Source: Scatocola faecipullorum
Lineage (GTDB): Bacteria; Pseudomonadota; Alphaproteobacteria; RF32; CAG-239
Direction of reading: 5' to 3'
Assembly (NCBI GenBank): GCA_018714685.1
Contig: DVNC01000041.1
Span: 1-24,242, forward strand
DNA: 24,242 bases
Under the pieces are notes generated by a model. It did not search any database. It was not told the DNA's origin and worked only from the letters and a program-made list of their open reading frames with translations. Positions 7,134 to 14,448 of this stretch are shown here, piece by piece. Numbering within the stretch: position 1 is the stretch's first letter; each line of letters opens with the position of its first letter. The translations under genes and the position numbers were made by a program.

Positions 7134-7153
7134 CGCCTTAAAGCGTGCGGATA

Positions 7154-9586
7154 TTAATTATCCATCTTTTTCGGTTCAATACGCATCCGATAGAACGAAC
7201 GCCATACAAAGACCAAACCGATCAGGAAGAACACGATTCCCAGCCCCAGCGAAACGCAGCGCGGCGCAGCCACGGCCATCTCGACGGCCAACAGGCCGAA
7301 CAGGGTGGTGAATTTGATAATCGGGTTCAACGCAACCGAAGACGTATCTTTGTAAGGATCGCCGACCGTATCGCCGACAACCGCGGCATCGTGCAGAGCC
7401 GAACCTTTTTCATGCAAATCGACTTCAACCACTTTCTTGGCATTATCCCAGGCACCGCCGGCGTTAGCCATATACAGGGCCTGATATAAGCCGAAGATGG
7501 CGATTGAAATCAGATAGCTGGCAAACAGATTGGCGTCGAAGCAGGCAAATGCAATCGTAAAAGAGAAAATCACGATAAAGATGTTCAGCATGCCCTTCTG
7601 CGCATAAATCGTGCAGATTTTGACCACGCTCTTCGAATCTTCAATCGAAGCCGCTTTATTCGTATCCAGCTTGATATGTTCTTTAATATAGTTGACCGCA
7701 CGGTAAGCACCGGTTGAAACCGCCTGCATGGAAGCTCCGGAGAACCAGTAGATAACCGCACCGCCCAGCATCAGACCGAACAGAACATACGGATCCAACA
7801 GATTAAGCTGCAGGTTGAGCAGCAAAATGATGGAGAAAATCATCGTTGTTGCCCCGATAACCGCCGTACCGATCAGCACCGGCTTAGCCGTTGCCTTAAA
7901 AGTATTGCCGGCGGAATCGTTTTCTTCCAGCAGCTGCTTGCCGGTCTCGAATTCAGGCTCAAAACCGTAGTCTTTCTTAATCTGTTTATCAATGCCTTTG
8001 ATTTGTTCAATCTGAGACAGCTCAAAAACAGACTGGGCATTGTCGGTTACCGGACCGTAGCTGTCAACCGCAATGGTAACGGGCCCCATGCCGAGCATAC
8101 CGAATGCCACCAGACCGAAGGCAAAGACTGTCGGATAAACCATATACGCATCCAACCCCTCACGGGCGGCAAAAAAGGCGATTACCATCAGGCCGACCAT
8201 GACCAGACCTTTCCAGAATGCGGAGAAATTACCGGCAACAATACCGGAAATAATATTCAGGGAAGCGCCGGCTTCACGGCTGGCATTGACAATTTCCTGA
8301 ACATGTTTGGATTTTGACGAAGTGAAAATCTTGGTAAATTCCGGAATAATCGCGGCGGCAAAAGTACCGCAGCTGATAATGACCGAAAGCTTCCACCACA
8401 AATCTTCGCCCATATCGCCGATCATCACATAGGAAACGCCGAACGTAACCAAAATCGAAATAAGCGACGTCAGCCAAACCAATGAAGTCAGCGGCGTTTC
8501 AAAATTAAACGCTTTGGCTTTGCCGAAAACGGCTTTGCAAATACCGTTGTTCAGCAAATAAGAGACCACCGAGGTAATAATCATCAAAACGCGCATGGTA
8601 AAAATCCAGACAATCAGCCTTGCCTGAATGTCAATACCGCCGGCCATCTGGGTCAGCTCACCGTTTGGCGCATACATCATGCCAGCCGCCAAAACAATAA
8701 AGCTGATGAGAGCCACGCCGGTCACGCCGTAGGTTTCAAAACCGTCGGCGGTCGGCCCGACGGAGTCGCCGGCATTATCACCGGTACAGTCGGCTATCAC
8801 GCCCGGATTGCGGGCATCGTCTTCGTCAATTTTGAAAATGATTTTCATCAAATCGGCACCGATATCGGCAATCTTCGTAAAGATACCGCCGCAGATACGC
8901 AATGCCGATGCGCCCAGGGATTCGCCGATGGCAAAACCGATAAAGCAGGCACCGGCGCTTTCTCTCGGCACAAACAGCAGAATGATAATCATCATAATCA
9001 ACTCGACGCAAATCAGCAAAACGCCGATAGACATTCCCGAGCGCAGCGGCAGGCTCATCACCGAATACGGATTGGCCCGCAAAGAGAGAAACGCGGTGCG
9101 CGAATTGGCATAAGTATTAATGCGCATGCCGAACCAGGCAACGGCAAAAGACCCCAGAATACCCAGGATGGACCAGCCCAAAATCGTCAAAACTTTCGGC
9201 AACGGCGTCGCATTTAGATAGAAGAAATAGTAAAAAATACATGCTGCAATAAAGATTTCCAGCAACAGCAAAAGCTTAGCCTGCTGTTTCATATACGTTT
9301 TACAGGTTTCATAAATCAGGTTGGAAATCTTCAACATCGATTCGTGAGCCGGCATTTTTTTGATTCTGACAAACTCATAAAAGCCGAACACCATTCCCAA
9401 CACGCAAATTCCGATGCCGTACATCAGGATTTGGCTGCCGGTAATTGCATAGCCCCAGATATTATACCCGACGTCCAGCGAAGGAACCTTCAGGTCAATC
9501 TCGGAAGCATAGGCGCCTTGCATCAGAGCAAGCATTACCAGCAAAACCGCAGCTGCGGCATTGCCAATTTTCTTCAATGCTAACAT
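7154..9586 (-). CDS. hppA: Membrane-bound ion-translocating pyrophosphatase (H+-PPase type, divergent)
   Basis: An integral membrane enzyme of 810 residues that hydrolyses pyrophosphate and pumps H+ (possibly Na+). The catalytic region reads GGIFTKIADIGADL, EDDARNPGVIADCTGDNAGD and SVGPTADGFETYG, carrying the Asp clusters that bind Mg-PPi. The C-terminal cluster GDTVGDPYKDTSSVALNP is intact. Where most family members have DCAGMAADLFETY, this one has DSVGPTADGFETYG, a variant I associate with a separate branch of the family. The K+-dependence position (A in GNTTAA, K in GNTTKA) is Lys in GNTFKA, which predicts K+ independence. The N-terminus reads as a signal peptide (hydrophobic, then AYA-SE). 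AAGGA lies upstream of the ATG at 9586. It is followed by its own terminator and appears monocistronic. Ion specificity cannot be settled by eye. Confidence 0.95.
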   Translation of the reverse strand: MLALKKIGNAAAAVLLVMLALMQGAYASEIDLKVPSLDVGYNIWGYAITGSQILMYGIGICVLGMVFGFYEFVRIKKMPAHESMLKISNLIYETCKTYMKQQAKLLLLLEIFIAACIFYYFFYLNATPLPKVLTILGWSILGILGSFAVAWFGMRINTYANSRTAFLSLRANPYSVMSLPLRSGMSIGVLLICVELIMMIIILLFVPRESAGACFIGFAIGESLGASALRICGGIFTKIADIGADLMKIIFKIDEDDARNPGVIADCTGDNAGDSVGPTADGFETYGVTGVALISFIVLAAGMMYAPNGELTQMAGGIDIQARLIVWIFTMRVLMIITSVVSYLLNNGICKAVFGKAKAFNFETPLTSLVWLTSLISILVTFGVSYVMIGDMGEDLWWKLSVIISCGTFAAAIIPEFTKIFTSSKSKHVQEIVNASREAGASLNIISGIVAGNFSAFWKGLVMVGLMVIAFFAAREGLDAYMVYPTVFAFGLVAFGMLGMGPVTIAVDSYGPVTDNAQSVFELSQIEQIKGIDKQIKKDYGFEPEFETGKQLLEENDSAGNTFKATAKPVLIGTAVIGATTMIFSIILLLNLQLNLLDPYVLFGLMLGGAVIYWFSGASMQAVSTGAYRAVNYIKEHIKLDTNKAASIEDSKSVVKICTIYAQKGMLNIFIVIFSFTIAFACFDANLFASYLISIAIFGLYQALYMANAGGAWDNAKKVVEVDLHEKGSALHDAAVVGDTVGDPYKDTSSVALNPIIKFTTLFGLLAVEMAVAAPRCVSLGLGIVFFLIGLVFVWRSFYRMRIEPKKMDN

Positions 9587-9759
9587 GCTATAATTCCTTA
9601 TAAAGTTAATCCAATTGTTATAGTCATAGTCTATAGCCCGGATTCGTTTCAGGCAAGCTATATCCTATCATGCGGTTAATAATATGCGCTGTTTCTAAAC
9701 AATGTATTAAGTCATCGTAAGATTCTCCCAAAATACTGTAGAAAAAAGCACAAAGCGAT

Positions 9760-9787
9760 AGATTAAAATGAGATAATCTGCTATATT
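9760..9787 (+). promoter_or_regulatory. Possible promoter with an operator-like inverted repeat ahead of the lipoprotein gene
   Basis: A TATATT at 9782-9787 could be the -10 box for the gene at 9817. Just upstream AGATTA (9760-9765) and TAATCT (9774-9779) form an inverted repeat over the -35 and spacer, where a repressor could bind. The -35 match is weak (TAGATT), so an activator or a chance repeat are both possible. Confidence 0.3.
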
Positions 9788-9816
9788 ATAAGCTGTTTTT
9801 CAGGGAGAAGACTAAA

Positions 9817-10107
9817 ATGAAGAAATCACTGCTTTTAAGTTTGCTGGTTCTCTTATCGGCTTGCGCCGGCGAACCGAAAGAAACCTATCCTTACGGAATG
9901 AGCGAAAAGGAATGGAACGAACTGTCCATTAAAGACAAGGTTCGGATTCGCCGTGATATTTATTTCTACGAACGGGGCAATATCAATTTTGTTAATCCGG
10001 AAATGGAAATTGAAGGGCGCCAGGAACTGCCCAATCCTTACCTGCAAAAGAAACAGCCCACCGTCAAAAGCGAACCGGCCAAGCTGGTCGAACCGACCGC
10101 ACAATAA
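9817..10107 (+). CDS. Small lipoprotein, unknown function
   Basis: 96 residues. The N-terminus MKKSLLLSLLVLLSAC is a type II signal peptide with lipobox LSAC, so Cys16 should be lipidated and the protein anchored in the inner or outer membrane facing the periplasm. The mature part is charged and short (SEKEWNELSIKDKVRIRRD, then a Pro/Lys-rich tail), with no domain I recognise. GGGAG lies upstream of the ATG. It stands alone between the divergent pyrophosphatase gene and its own terminator at 10111-10133. Confidence 0.85.
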   Translation: MKKSLLLSLLVLLSACAGEPKETYPYGMSEKEWNELSIKDKVRIRRDIYFYERGNINFVNPEMEIEGRQELPNPYLQKKQPTVKSEPAKLVEPTAQ

Positions 10108-10133
10108 AAAAAGCCCGGAATTTTCCGGGCTTT
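10107..10133 (+). terminator. Intrinsic terminator of the small lipoprotein gene
   Basis: A 10-bp stem AAGCCCGGAA/TTCCGGGCTT (10111-10120 with 10123-10132) starts right after the stop codon. The T run on the plus strand is short (TTT), while the minus strand carries a longer A-derived T run. Confidence 0.75.
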
Positions 10134-10204
10134 ACTGTATAACCATTTATTTACCATCTTTGCATTAAACTGCCTGCAACACTATCTGCTTAAAGGATTA
10201 AAAT

Positions 10205-10795
10205 ATGAAAAAACTACTTGCCTTTTCTCTGCTTTTCGCCCTTTCTGCCGCTAATGCGCAGGCCGCCGGCTGGCTCAACCCCTATGTCGGCATTGACTAT
10301 GCCTATACCAACGCCGGTTACGGCAATTATACCGACAAGGCTCTCAAAGACCAAACCGATTCTTACGTCCTGTCCGCCGGCATCAAAATTCTGCCCGGAT
10401 TGGCGGTCGAAGGCTTCTATCAGCAGTCTGCCCATGAAAAAAACACCTCGGCAAACGTTATCCTTCCCGGAGACAGCCTCAAAACCGATATGTCGCTGCG
10501 CGCTTACGGCGTTGACGTCGTCAACGACTTTCTGAACCTCGGCCTGGTTGAAATACTCGGCTCCGTCGGTATTGCCCGCTACGACGTAAAAGTGTCGCAG
10601 GACTATTTTGTCAACGGTACCGGCGGCCACACAAACAAAACATACAGCGGCGAAGGCCTGCGCTTTGGTATCGGCGCACAGATAAATCTGACTGACAGCT
10701 GGTCTCTCCGCGGTATGGGCCGCTACTCGGTCACCAATATCGAAAAGATTGATGACTTTAAAGAAATCACGCTCGGCCTGCGTTACAGTTTCTAA
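10205..10795 (+). CDS. Outer-membrane beta-barrel protein (OmpA/opacity-like), small
   Basis: 196 residues. The signal peptide MKKLLAFSLLFALSAANAQA is predicted to be cut before AGWLNPYVG. The mature protein shows alternating amphipathic strands (NPYVGIDYAY, SYVLSAGIKIL, LAVEGFYQQ, MSLRAYGVDVV, LRFGIGAQINL, WSLRGMGRYSV, ITLGLRYSF). It ends in Phe, the C-terminal signature recognised by the BAM machinery. This fits an eight-stranded barrel of the opacity/OmpA-like porin group; there is no C-terminal peptidoglycan-binding domain. Function (adhesin, structural or channel) cannot be inferred. The ATG at 10205 has only a weak AAGGA-like site upstream (AAAGGATTAAAAT). A terminator follows at 10815-10840, so it is a single-gene unit. 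Confidence 0.85.
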   Translation: MKKLLAFSLLFALSAANAQAAGWLNPYVGIDYAYTNAGYGNYTDKALKDQTDSYVLSAGIKILPGLAVEGFYQQSAHEKNTSANVILPGDSLKTDMSLRAYGVDVVNDFLNLGLVEILGSVGIARYDVKVSQDYFVNGTGGHTNKTYSGEGLRFGIGAQINLTDSWSLRGMGRYSVTNIEKIDDFKEITLGLRYSF

Positions 10796-10814
10796 AAGCT
10801 GGCCCTTACGCAAT

Positions 10815-10843
10815 AAAAACCCGGTTTTCGCCGGGTTTTTATT
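10815..10843 (+). terminator. Intrinsic terminator of the beta-barrel gene
   Basis: Perfect 10-bp stem AAAAACCCGG/CCGGGTTTTT (10815-10824 with 10831-10840) with a 6-base loop and a T run on the plus strand. Confidence 0.85.
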
Positions 10844-10871
10844 TGACAAAAAGACAAAGCTTGAGTAAATT
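10843..10871 (+). promoter_or_regulatory. Strong sigma-70 promoter for the gene at 10914
   Basis: Perfect TTGACA (10843-10848), 17-base spacer and TAAATT (10866-10871). It begins directly at the end of the preceding terminator's T run. The start site near 10878 would leave a leader of about 36 bases. Confidence 0.65.
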
Positions 10872-10913
10872 CATGCCATCAATTTATTATTTACTTTCTA
10901 AACAATTATCATT

Positions 10914-11651
10914 ATGAACACAACTAATCCCGGGATTTTTATCCCTCTGATTCATTCGCTCTCCGAATTGGTTTACATCGATTCTCCGGCCGAGTACCAA
11001 AAACTGTTTGCCACTGCACAGGAAAAAATTTCTGCTGCCTTGCAGGAAATATCTGTTGAACATTTCGTCTTTCCGGCCTGCCGGATTTGTCTGGACAACA
11101 AGACCGGACAGCCTGATTTTTATCAGGGGCTTTCAGTCTTTCTCTGCCGTCCGCACCAGATCGAATATGTCAAAGCCATGCCTGCAATCAAAAAAGCTTT
11201 GGCTTATCCTGACATTTTTGCGGAAGACGCTTACACCGTCCCGTTGCAAAATGTTCCGGCTCCGGGCTTCGGACAGATTTCAAAATCCGTTTTTTGCCCG
11301 GTAAAAGAAACCGTCTCGCTGAGCATGTTCAAAACACATCTCACCCTGCTGGCAAATCTGTTAAAACAGCTTTACGGCTGCAGCGGCCTTAAAGCATCGC
11401 TGTCCTTGGTTTTAAAAGATGACGGCTTGGAAATCCACGGCATTTCGCCGGCTACCCTAAACGCCAACCATCTGGCCTGGCAGCAACATCTGGGTAAAGC
11501 CTTGCGCCGAAACAATTATGATCCGAGGTTTTATTCCACCTGGTCAACCAACGGGGAACTTGATGCTTACTACCGCCGCAAGAATAAAGAACGGCAGGAA
11601 AAAATGGAGCGGGACTATATTGAAAAGATTACCGCCCGTAACGCCGAATAA
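10914..11651 (+). CDS. Unknown protein with a CxxC...CxxH pattern
   Basis: 245 residues, no signal peptide or membrane segment, so probably cytoplasmic. I do not recognise the family. Two short motifs stand out: C56-R-I-C59 and C78-R-P-H81, spaced like a four-ligand zinc site. The middle (residues 120-170) is hydrophobic and helical in character, and the C-terminus is a strongly charged helix (YYRRKNKERQEKMERDYIEK). The ATG at 10914 lacks a recognisable ribosome binding site despite a strong promoter 43 bases upstream. The next in-frame ATG lies far downstream, so this start is kept. A terminator at 11668-11695 makes it monocistronic. Codon use resembles its neighbours. Confidence 0.8.
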   Translation: MNTTNPGIFIPLIHSLSELVYIDSPAEYQKLFATAQEKISAALQEISVEHFVFPACRICLDNKTGQPDFYQGLSVFLCRPHQIEYVKAMPAIKKALAYPDIFAEDAYTVPLQNVPAPGFGQISKSVFCPVKETVSLSMFKTHLTLLANLLKQLYGCSGLKASLSLVLKDDGLEIHGISPATLNANHLAWQQHLGKALRRNNYDPRFYSTWSTNGELDAYYRRKNKERQEKMERDYIEKITARNAE

Positions 11652-11667
11652 TTATTCTTTCCGCCCA

Positions 11668-11695
11668 AACCGGCTCATTCCGAGCCGGTTTTTTA
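11668..11695 (+). terminator. Intrinsic terminator of the CxxC/CxxH gene
   Basis: 9-bp stem AACCGGCTC/GAGCCGGTT (11668-11676 with 11682-11690), 5-base loop, then a run of T. Confidence 0.85.
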
Positions 11696-11793
11696 TTTTT
11701 CCGCCCGCCGGCCCCAGAGCAAAAAACTTGAATATGGCATTCTGACAATTATATCAAAGCCAACGACAACCGCCTGACAAGGAGTTTTACGCC

Positions 11794-12501
11794 ATGTATC
11801 AGTTACACCCGGCAAACCGGCGCGGCCGCACCTATACCGGCTGGCTTGACAGTTATCACACCTTTTCCTTCGGAAGCTATCACGATCCCCGCTATATGAA
11901 CTTCGGCAGTCTGAGAGTCATTAATGATGACATCGTCGCCCCTGGCACAGGGTTTGACATGCATCCACATGATAATATGGAAATTGTCAGCATCGTTCTT
12001 CGGGGAAAGTTACAGCACAGAGACAATCTTGGCAACGGTGATGTTTTAAAGCCGGGAGACGTCCAAAAAATGACCGCCGGCTCCGGTATCATACACAGCG
12101 AATTCAATCCATCAGACAAGGAACCGGTCCATTTTCTGCAAATATGGATTATCCCCAATATGCTCGACCTTCGTCCGTCTTATGAACAAAAGGCCTTCAA
12201 CCGCAAAAGCATGACCAACCGATTAACGCTTTTGGTTTCGCCCGACGGGCATAACGGTTCTCTCGAAATTCACCAAGATGCCGAGATATGGCAGATTTTA
12301 CTGGAAGAAAACAAAGACACCGAATTTGCCATTAATCACAGCCGCAAAATCTGGATTCAGGTCGCGGAAGGTTCCGTCTCAACCAATGAACATCTGCTGG
12401 TCGCCGGTGACGGTCTGGCCGTCAGCGACGAAGAAGACATTATTCGTCTGCGCGGCATCGACAAACTGTCCAACATCATCATCTTTAATCTAAGGGCATA
12501 A
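11794..12501 (+). CDS. Pirin-family protein (YhhW-like, cupin dioxygenase fold)
   Basis: 235 residues, a two-cupin protein of the bacterial pirin family. The metal ligands known from E. coli YhhW are conserved at the same residue numbers: H57 and H59 (FDMHPHDNMEIV), H101 and E103 (GIIHSEFNPS). YhhW has quercetin 2,3-dioxygenase activity in vitro; the physiological substrate is unknown, and redox sensing has been suggested for relatives. The N-terminal RGRTYTGWLDSYHTFSFGSY is a family signature. AAGGAG lies upstream of the ATG. The gene is a single unit with a terminator at 12502-12527 that it shares with the convergent cysS. Confidence 0.93.
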   Translation: MYQLHPANRRGRTYTGWLDSYHTFSFGSYHDPRYMNFGSLRVINDDIVAPGTGFDMHPHDNMEIVSIVLRGKLQHRDNLGNGDVLKPGDVQKMTAGSGIIHSEFNPSDKEPVHFLQIWIIPNMLDLRPSYEQKAFNRKSMTNRLTLLVSPDGHNGSLEIHQDAEIWQILLEENKDTEFAINHSRKIWIQVAEGSVSTNEHLLVAGDGLAVSDEEDIIRLRGIDKLSNIIIFNLRA

Positions 12502-12527
12502 AAAAGAGCGGAACTCCGCTCTTTTTT
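12502..12527. terminator. Bidirectional terminator between pirin gene and cysS
   Basis: 10-bp perfect stem AAAAGAGCGG/CCGCTCTTTT (12502-12511 with 12516-12525), 4-base loop, T runs on both strands. It serves two convergent genes. Confidence 0.85.
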
Positions 12528-12568
12528 ATATTATTCTGCCGGCCGCCCGGCAGATGCCTTCTGTTTTC

Positions 12569-13993
12569 TCAGGCAAGCTTAACCTCATAGGCGTTGCCGG
12601 GCAGATCTTTCACGATAATTCCCTGCGCGGCCAGCTCATCGCGAATAGCGTCAGACTTCGCCCAGTCTTTGTTTACCCGCGCTTGTTTGCGTTCTTCCAG
12701 TTTTGCCTGAATTTCAGGAGAAAGCTCCAGCGGCTGCTCCGCCTCCGGTTTAACCTTTGCCAAGCCCAGACCTAAAACTTCATCGGCAGACTCCATAAAC
12801 CTGACTTTCAAAACCGCCGGCAAATCTTTGTCTTTAATAACCGTCCAAACCAGAGCCAAAGCCTGCGGCGTTTTCAAATCGTCAAACAGAAAAGCGTTAA
12901 ACTGTTCCGTATAACTGTCAAAAGTTTTTTCCTGCTCGGCTGACACCGGTACTGCGCCGGCCGCTTTAAATTCCAGATATTTGTTATACAAATTCTTCAG
13001 CGCTGCGGCGGCAGCATCCAGATTCTCATAAGAAAAAACCAGCGATGAACGATAATGCGAGGTCAGACACAGATAGCGGTAAGCTTCCGGTTTATAGCCT
13101 TTTTCGACCAACGTATCCAGCGTGATGAAATTGCCTTTCGACTTAGACATCTTTTCATCGTTCTTCATTTGCAGAAATTCTCCGTGCAGCCAGCAATTGC
13201 ACCACTTATGTCCCAGATAAGCCTCGCTTTGGGCAATTTCGTTTTCATGGTGTACCGCCACATGGTCAATACCGCCGCAGTGAATATCCAAATGCGGCCC
13301 CAGATGTTTTACCGACATCGTCGAGCATTCGATATGCCAGCCCGGATAACCGCGCCCCCATTTGGTATCCCATTGCAAAATTTGATTTTTAAATTTGGAA
13401 GATGTAAACCACAACACAAAATCGGATTCATTGCGCTTGTTTTCATCGGTTTCCACCCGCGCGCCATGCTTCAAATCATCGCGTTTCTGCCCTGACAGGC
13501 TGCCGTAAGCCGGAAATTTGGACGTGTCAAAATAAACATTCCCGTTTGAAAAATAGGCATAGCCTTTACGCTCCAGCTCTTCCACAAACTTAATCATATC
13601 CTGAACATGCTCGGTTGCGCGGCAGACAATATCCGGCCGGTCAATATTCAAAGCCTGCGTATGCTTGAAAAACGTATCTTCATATTTGCGGGCAATGTCC
13701 ATCACCGTTTTATGCTCTTTTTCCGCCGCCAGCACCATCTTGTCGTCACCCTCGTCGGCATCACTCGTCAGGTGCCCGACATCAGTAATATTCATGGCGT
13801 GTTTCAGCGGAAAACCGGCCCGTTTGATTGTTTTACGCAGTACGTCTTCAAAAATATACGTGCGCAGATTGCCGATATGGGCATAGTTGTAAACCGTCGG
13901 ACCACAACAATACATTCTGACCACTCCGTCCGGATTAGAGGGAACCAGGGGTTCAACCTGGCGGCTGTATGTATTATATAATTTCAATGTCAT
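12569..13993 (-). CDS. cysS: Cysteinyl-tRNA synthetase
   Basis: Class Ia aminoacyl-tRNA synthetase that charges tRNA-Cys. 474 residues, the normal length. The HIGH-type motif is YAHIGNLR (residues 37-44) preceded by the zinc-ligand region MYCCGPTVY, and KMSKSKGN is the KMSKS loop. Further zinc-site segments (GWHIECSTMS and HHENEIAQSEA) are intact. The C-terminal anticodon-binding helices end in GNAYEVKLA. The ATG at 13993 has AAGGAC about 10 bases upstream. The gene is convergent with the pirin gene and divergent from the small acidic ORF at 14149. Confidence 0.97.
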   Translation of the reverse strand: MTLKLYNTYSRQVEPLVPSNPDGVVRMYCCGPTVYNYAHIGNLRTYIFEDVLRKTIKRAGFPLKHAMNITDVGHLTSDADEGDDKMVLAAEKEHKTVMDIARKYEDTFFKHTQALNIDRPDIVCRATEHVQDMIKFVEELERKGYAYFSNGNVYFDTSKFPAYGSLSGQKRDDLKHGARVETDENKRNESDFVLWFTSSKFKNQILQWDTKWGRGYPGWHIECSTMSVKHLGPHLDIHCGGIDHVAVHHENEIAQSEAYLGHKWCNCWLHGEFLQMKNDEKMSKSKGNFITLDTLVEKGYKPEAYRYLCLTSHYRSSLVFSYENLDAAAAALKNLYNKYLEFKAAGAVPVSAEQEKTFDSYTEQFNAFLFDDLKTPQALALVWTVIKDKDLPAVLKVRFMESADEVLGLGLAKVKPEAEQPLELSPEIQAKLEERKQARVNKDWAKSDAIRDELAAQGIIVKDLPGNAYEVKLA

Positions 13994-14087
13994 TGTTGTT
14001 GTCCTTAAAATTGTTTTAAACCATTGGAATTTCTAGCACGGGAAGCCGGCTTTGTCAATTGCGGCTTTCATTAAAACCTTCGGCCAC

Positions 14088-14113
14088 CTGCCGTGGAATT
14101 TCGCCCACGGCAG
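14088..14113 (+). promoter_or_regulatory. 9-bp hairpin in the leader of the small acidic ORF
   Basis: CTGCCGTGG (14088-14096) and CCACGGCAG (14105-14113) form a perfect 9-bp stem with an 8-base loop, 35 bases before the ATG at 14149 and 23 bases before its ribosome binding site. There is no T run on the plus strand (CAGATTATCTTTAAAAC follows), so it is not a typical terminator. On the minus strand it lies upstream of cysS. A role in mRNA stability or in control of the 14149 gene is possible. Confidence 0.4.
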
Positions 14114-14148
14114 ATTATCTTTAAAACACCCAAAACAAGGAGACCGCA

Positions 14149-14439
14149 ATGATTAACCTCGATGACAACAACCAGCCGGTTTCACCCGAAATCGGCAAAA
14201 TCAGAATTAAAGACTTCTCCGATATGTCCTACACGGCAGATGACGACAAAGATTTCCACATCAGAACCGTCCGCGACGAGACGCTGATTGATTCTGCCGG
14301 AGAACTGGACGATTCGCATGAATTTGCCCTGAACATGTTCGACCGCGGCAATGCCTCCGACCTGCCCGACAGCGACCGCAGCCAGAACTGTCGAACCGAT
14401 GGCATTAACCGGCAAACCTGTTTTGACCGAGACCGTTAA
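14149..14439 (+). CDS. Small acidic hypothetical protein
   Basis: 96 residues with no signal peptide, membrane segment or recognised domain. It is rich in Asp and Glu (for example DDDKDFH, DSAGELDDSHE) and probably partly disordered. The tail carries two Cys (QNCRTD, RQTCFD). AAGGAG seven bases before the ATG supports translation. It is preceded by the leader hairpin at 14088-14113. Its stop is 9 bases from the stop of the convergent GH108 gene with no clear terminator between them. The frame is a genuine gene candidate and not a shadow, because nothing else covers this stretch. Confidence 0.65.
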   Translation: MINLDDNNQPVSPEIGKIRIKDFSDMSYTADDDKDFHIRTVRDETLIDSAGELDDSHEFALNMFDRGNASDLPDSDRSQNCRTDGINRQTCFDRDR

Positions 14440-14448
14440 AAAACACTC

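Larger units (their letters stand above)
6594..7153. other. 560-base region without protein genes, rich in hairpins and minus-strand promoter/terminator signals
   Basis: This is the longest gene-free stretch in the window. Six stem-loops are visible apart from the hppA terminator at 7103-7133: 6600-6625, 6661-6690, 6763-6792, 6795-6828, 6851-6887 and 6888-6910. A 12-base perfect palindrome CGTTTATAAACG lies at 6967-6978. Three of the hairpins (6763-6792, 6661-6690, 6600-6625) are followed on the minus strand by six to eight T residues. No ORF longer than about 20 codons with a ribosome binding site was found. Its separate elements are listed below. Confidence 0.7.

Noticed and set aside
10214..10849. 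211-residue open frame on the minus strand
   Set aside because: It is antisense to the beta-barrel gene, which has a signal peptide and C-terminal Phe, and it would run through a terminator.
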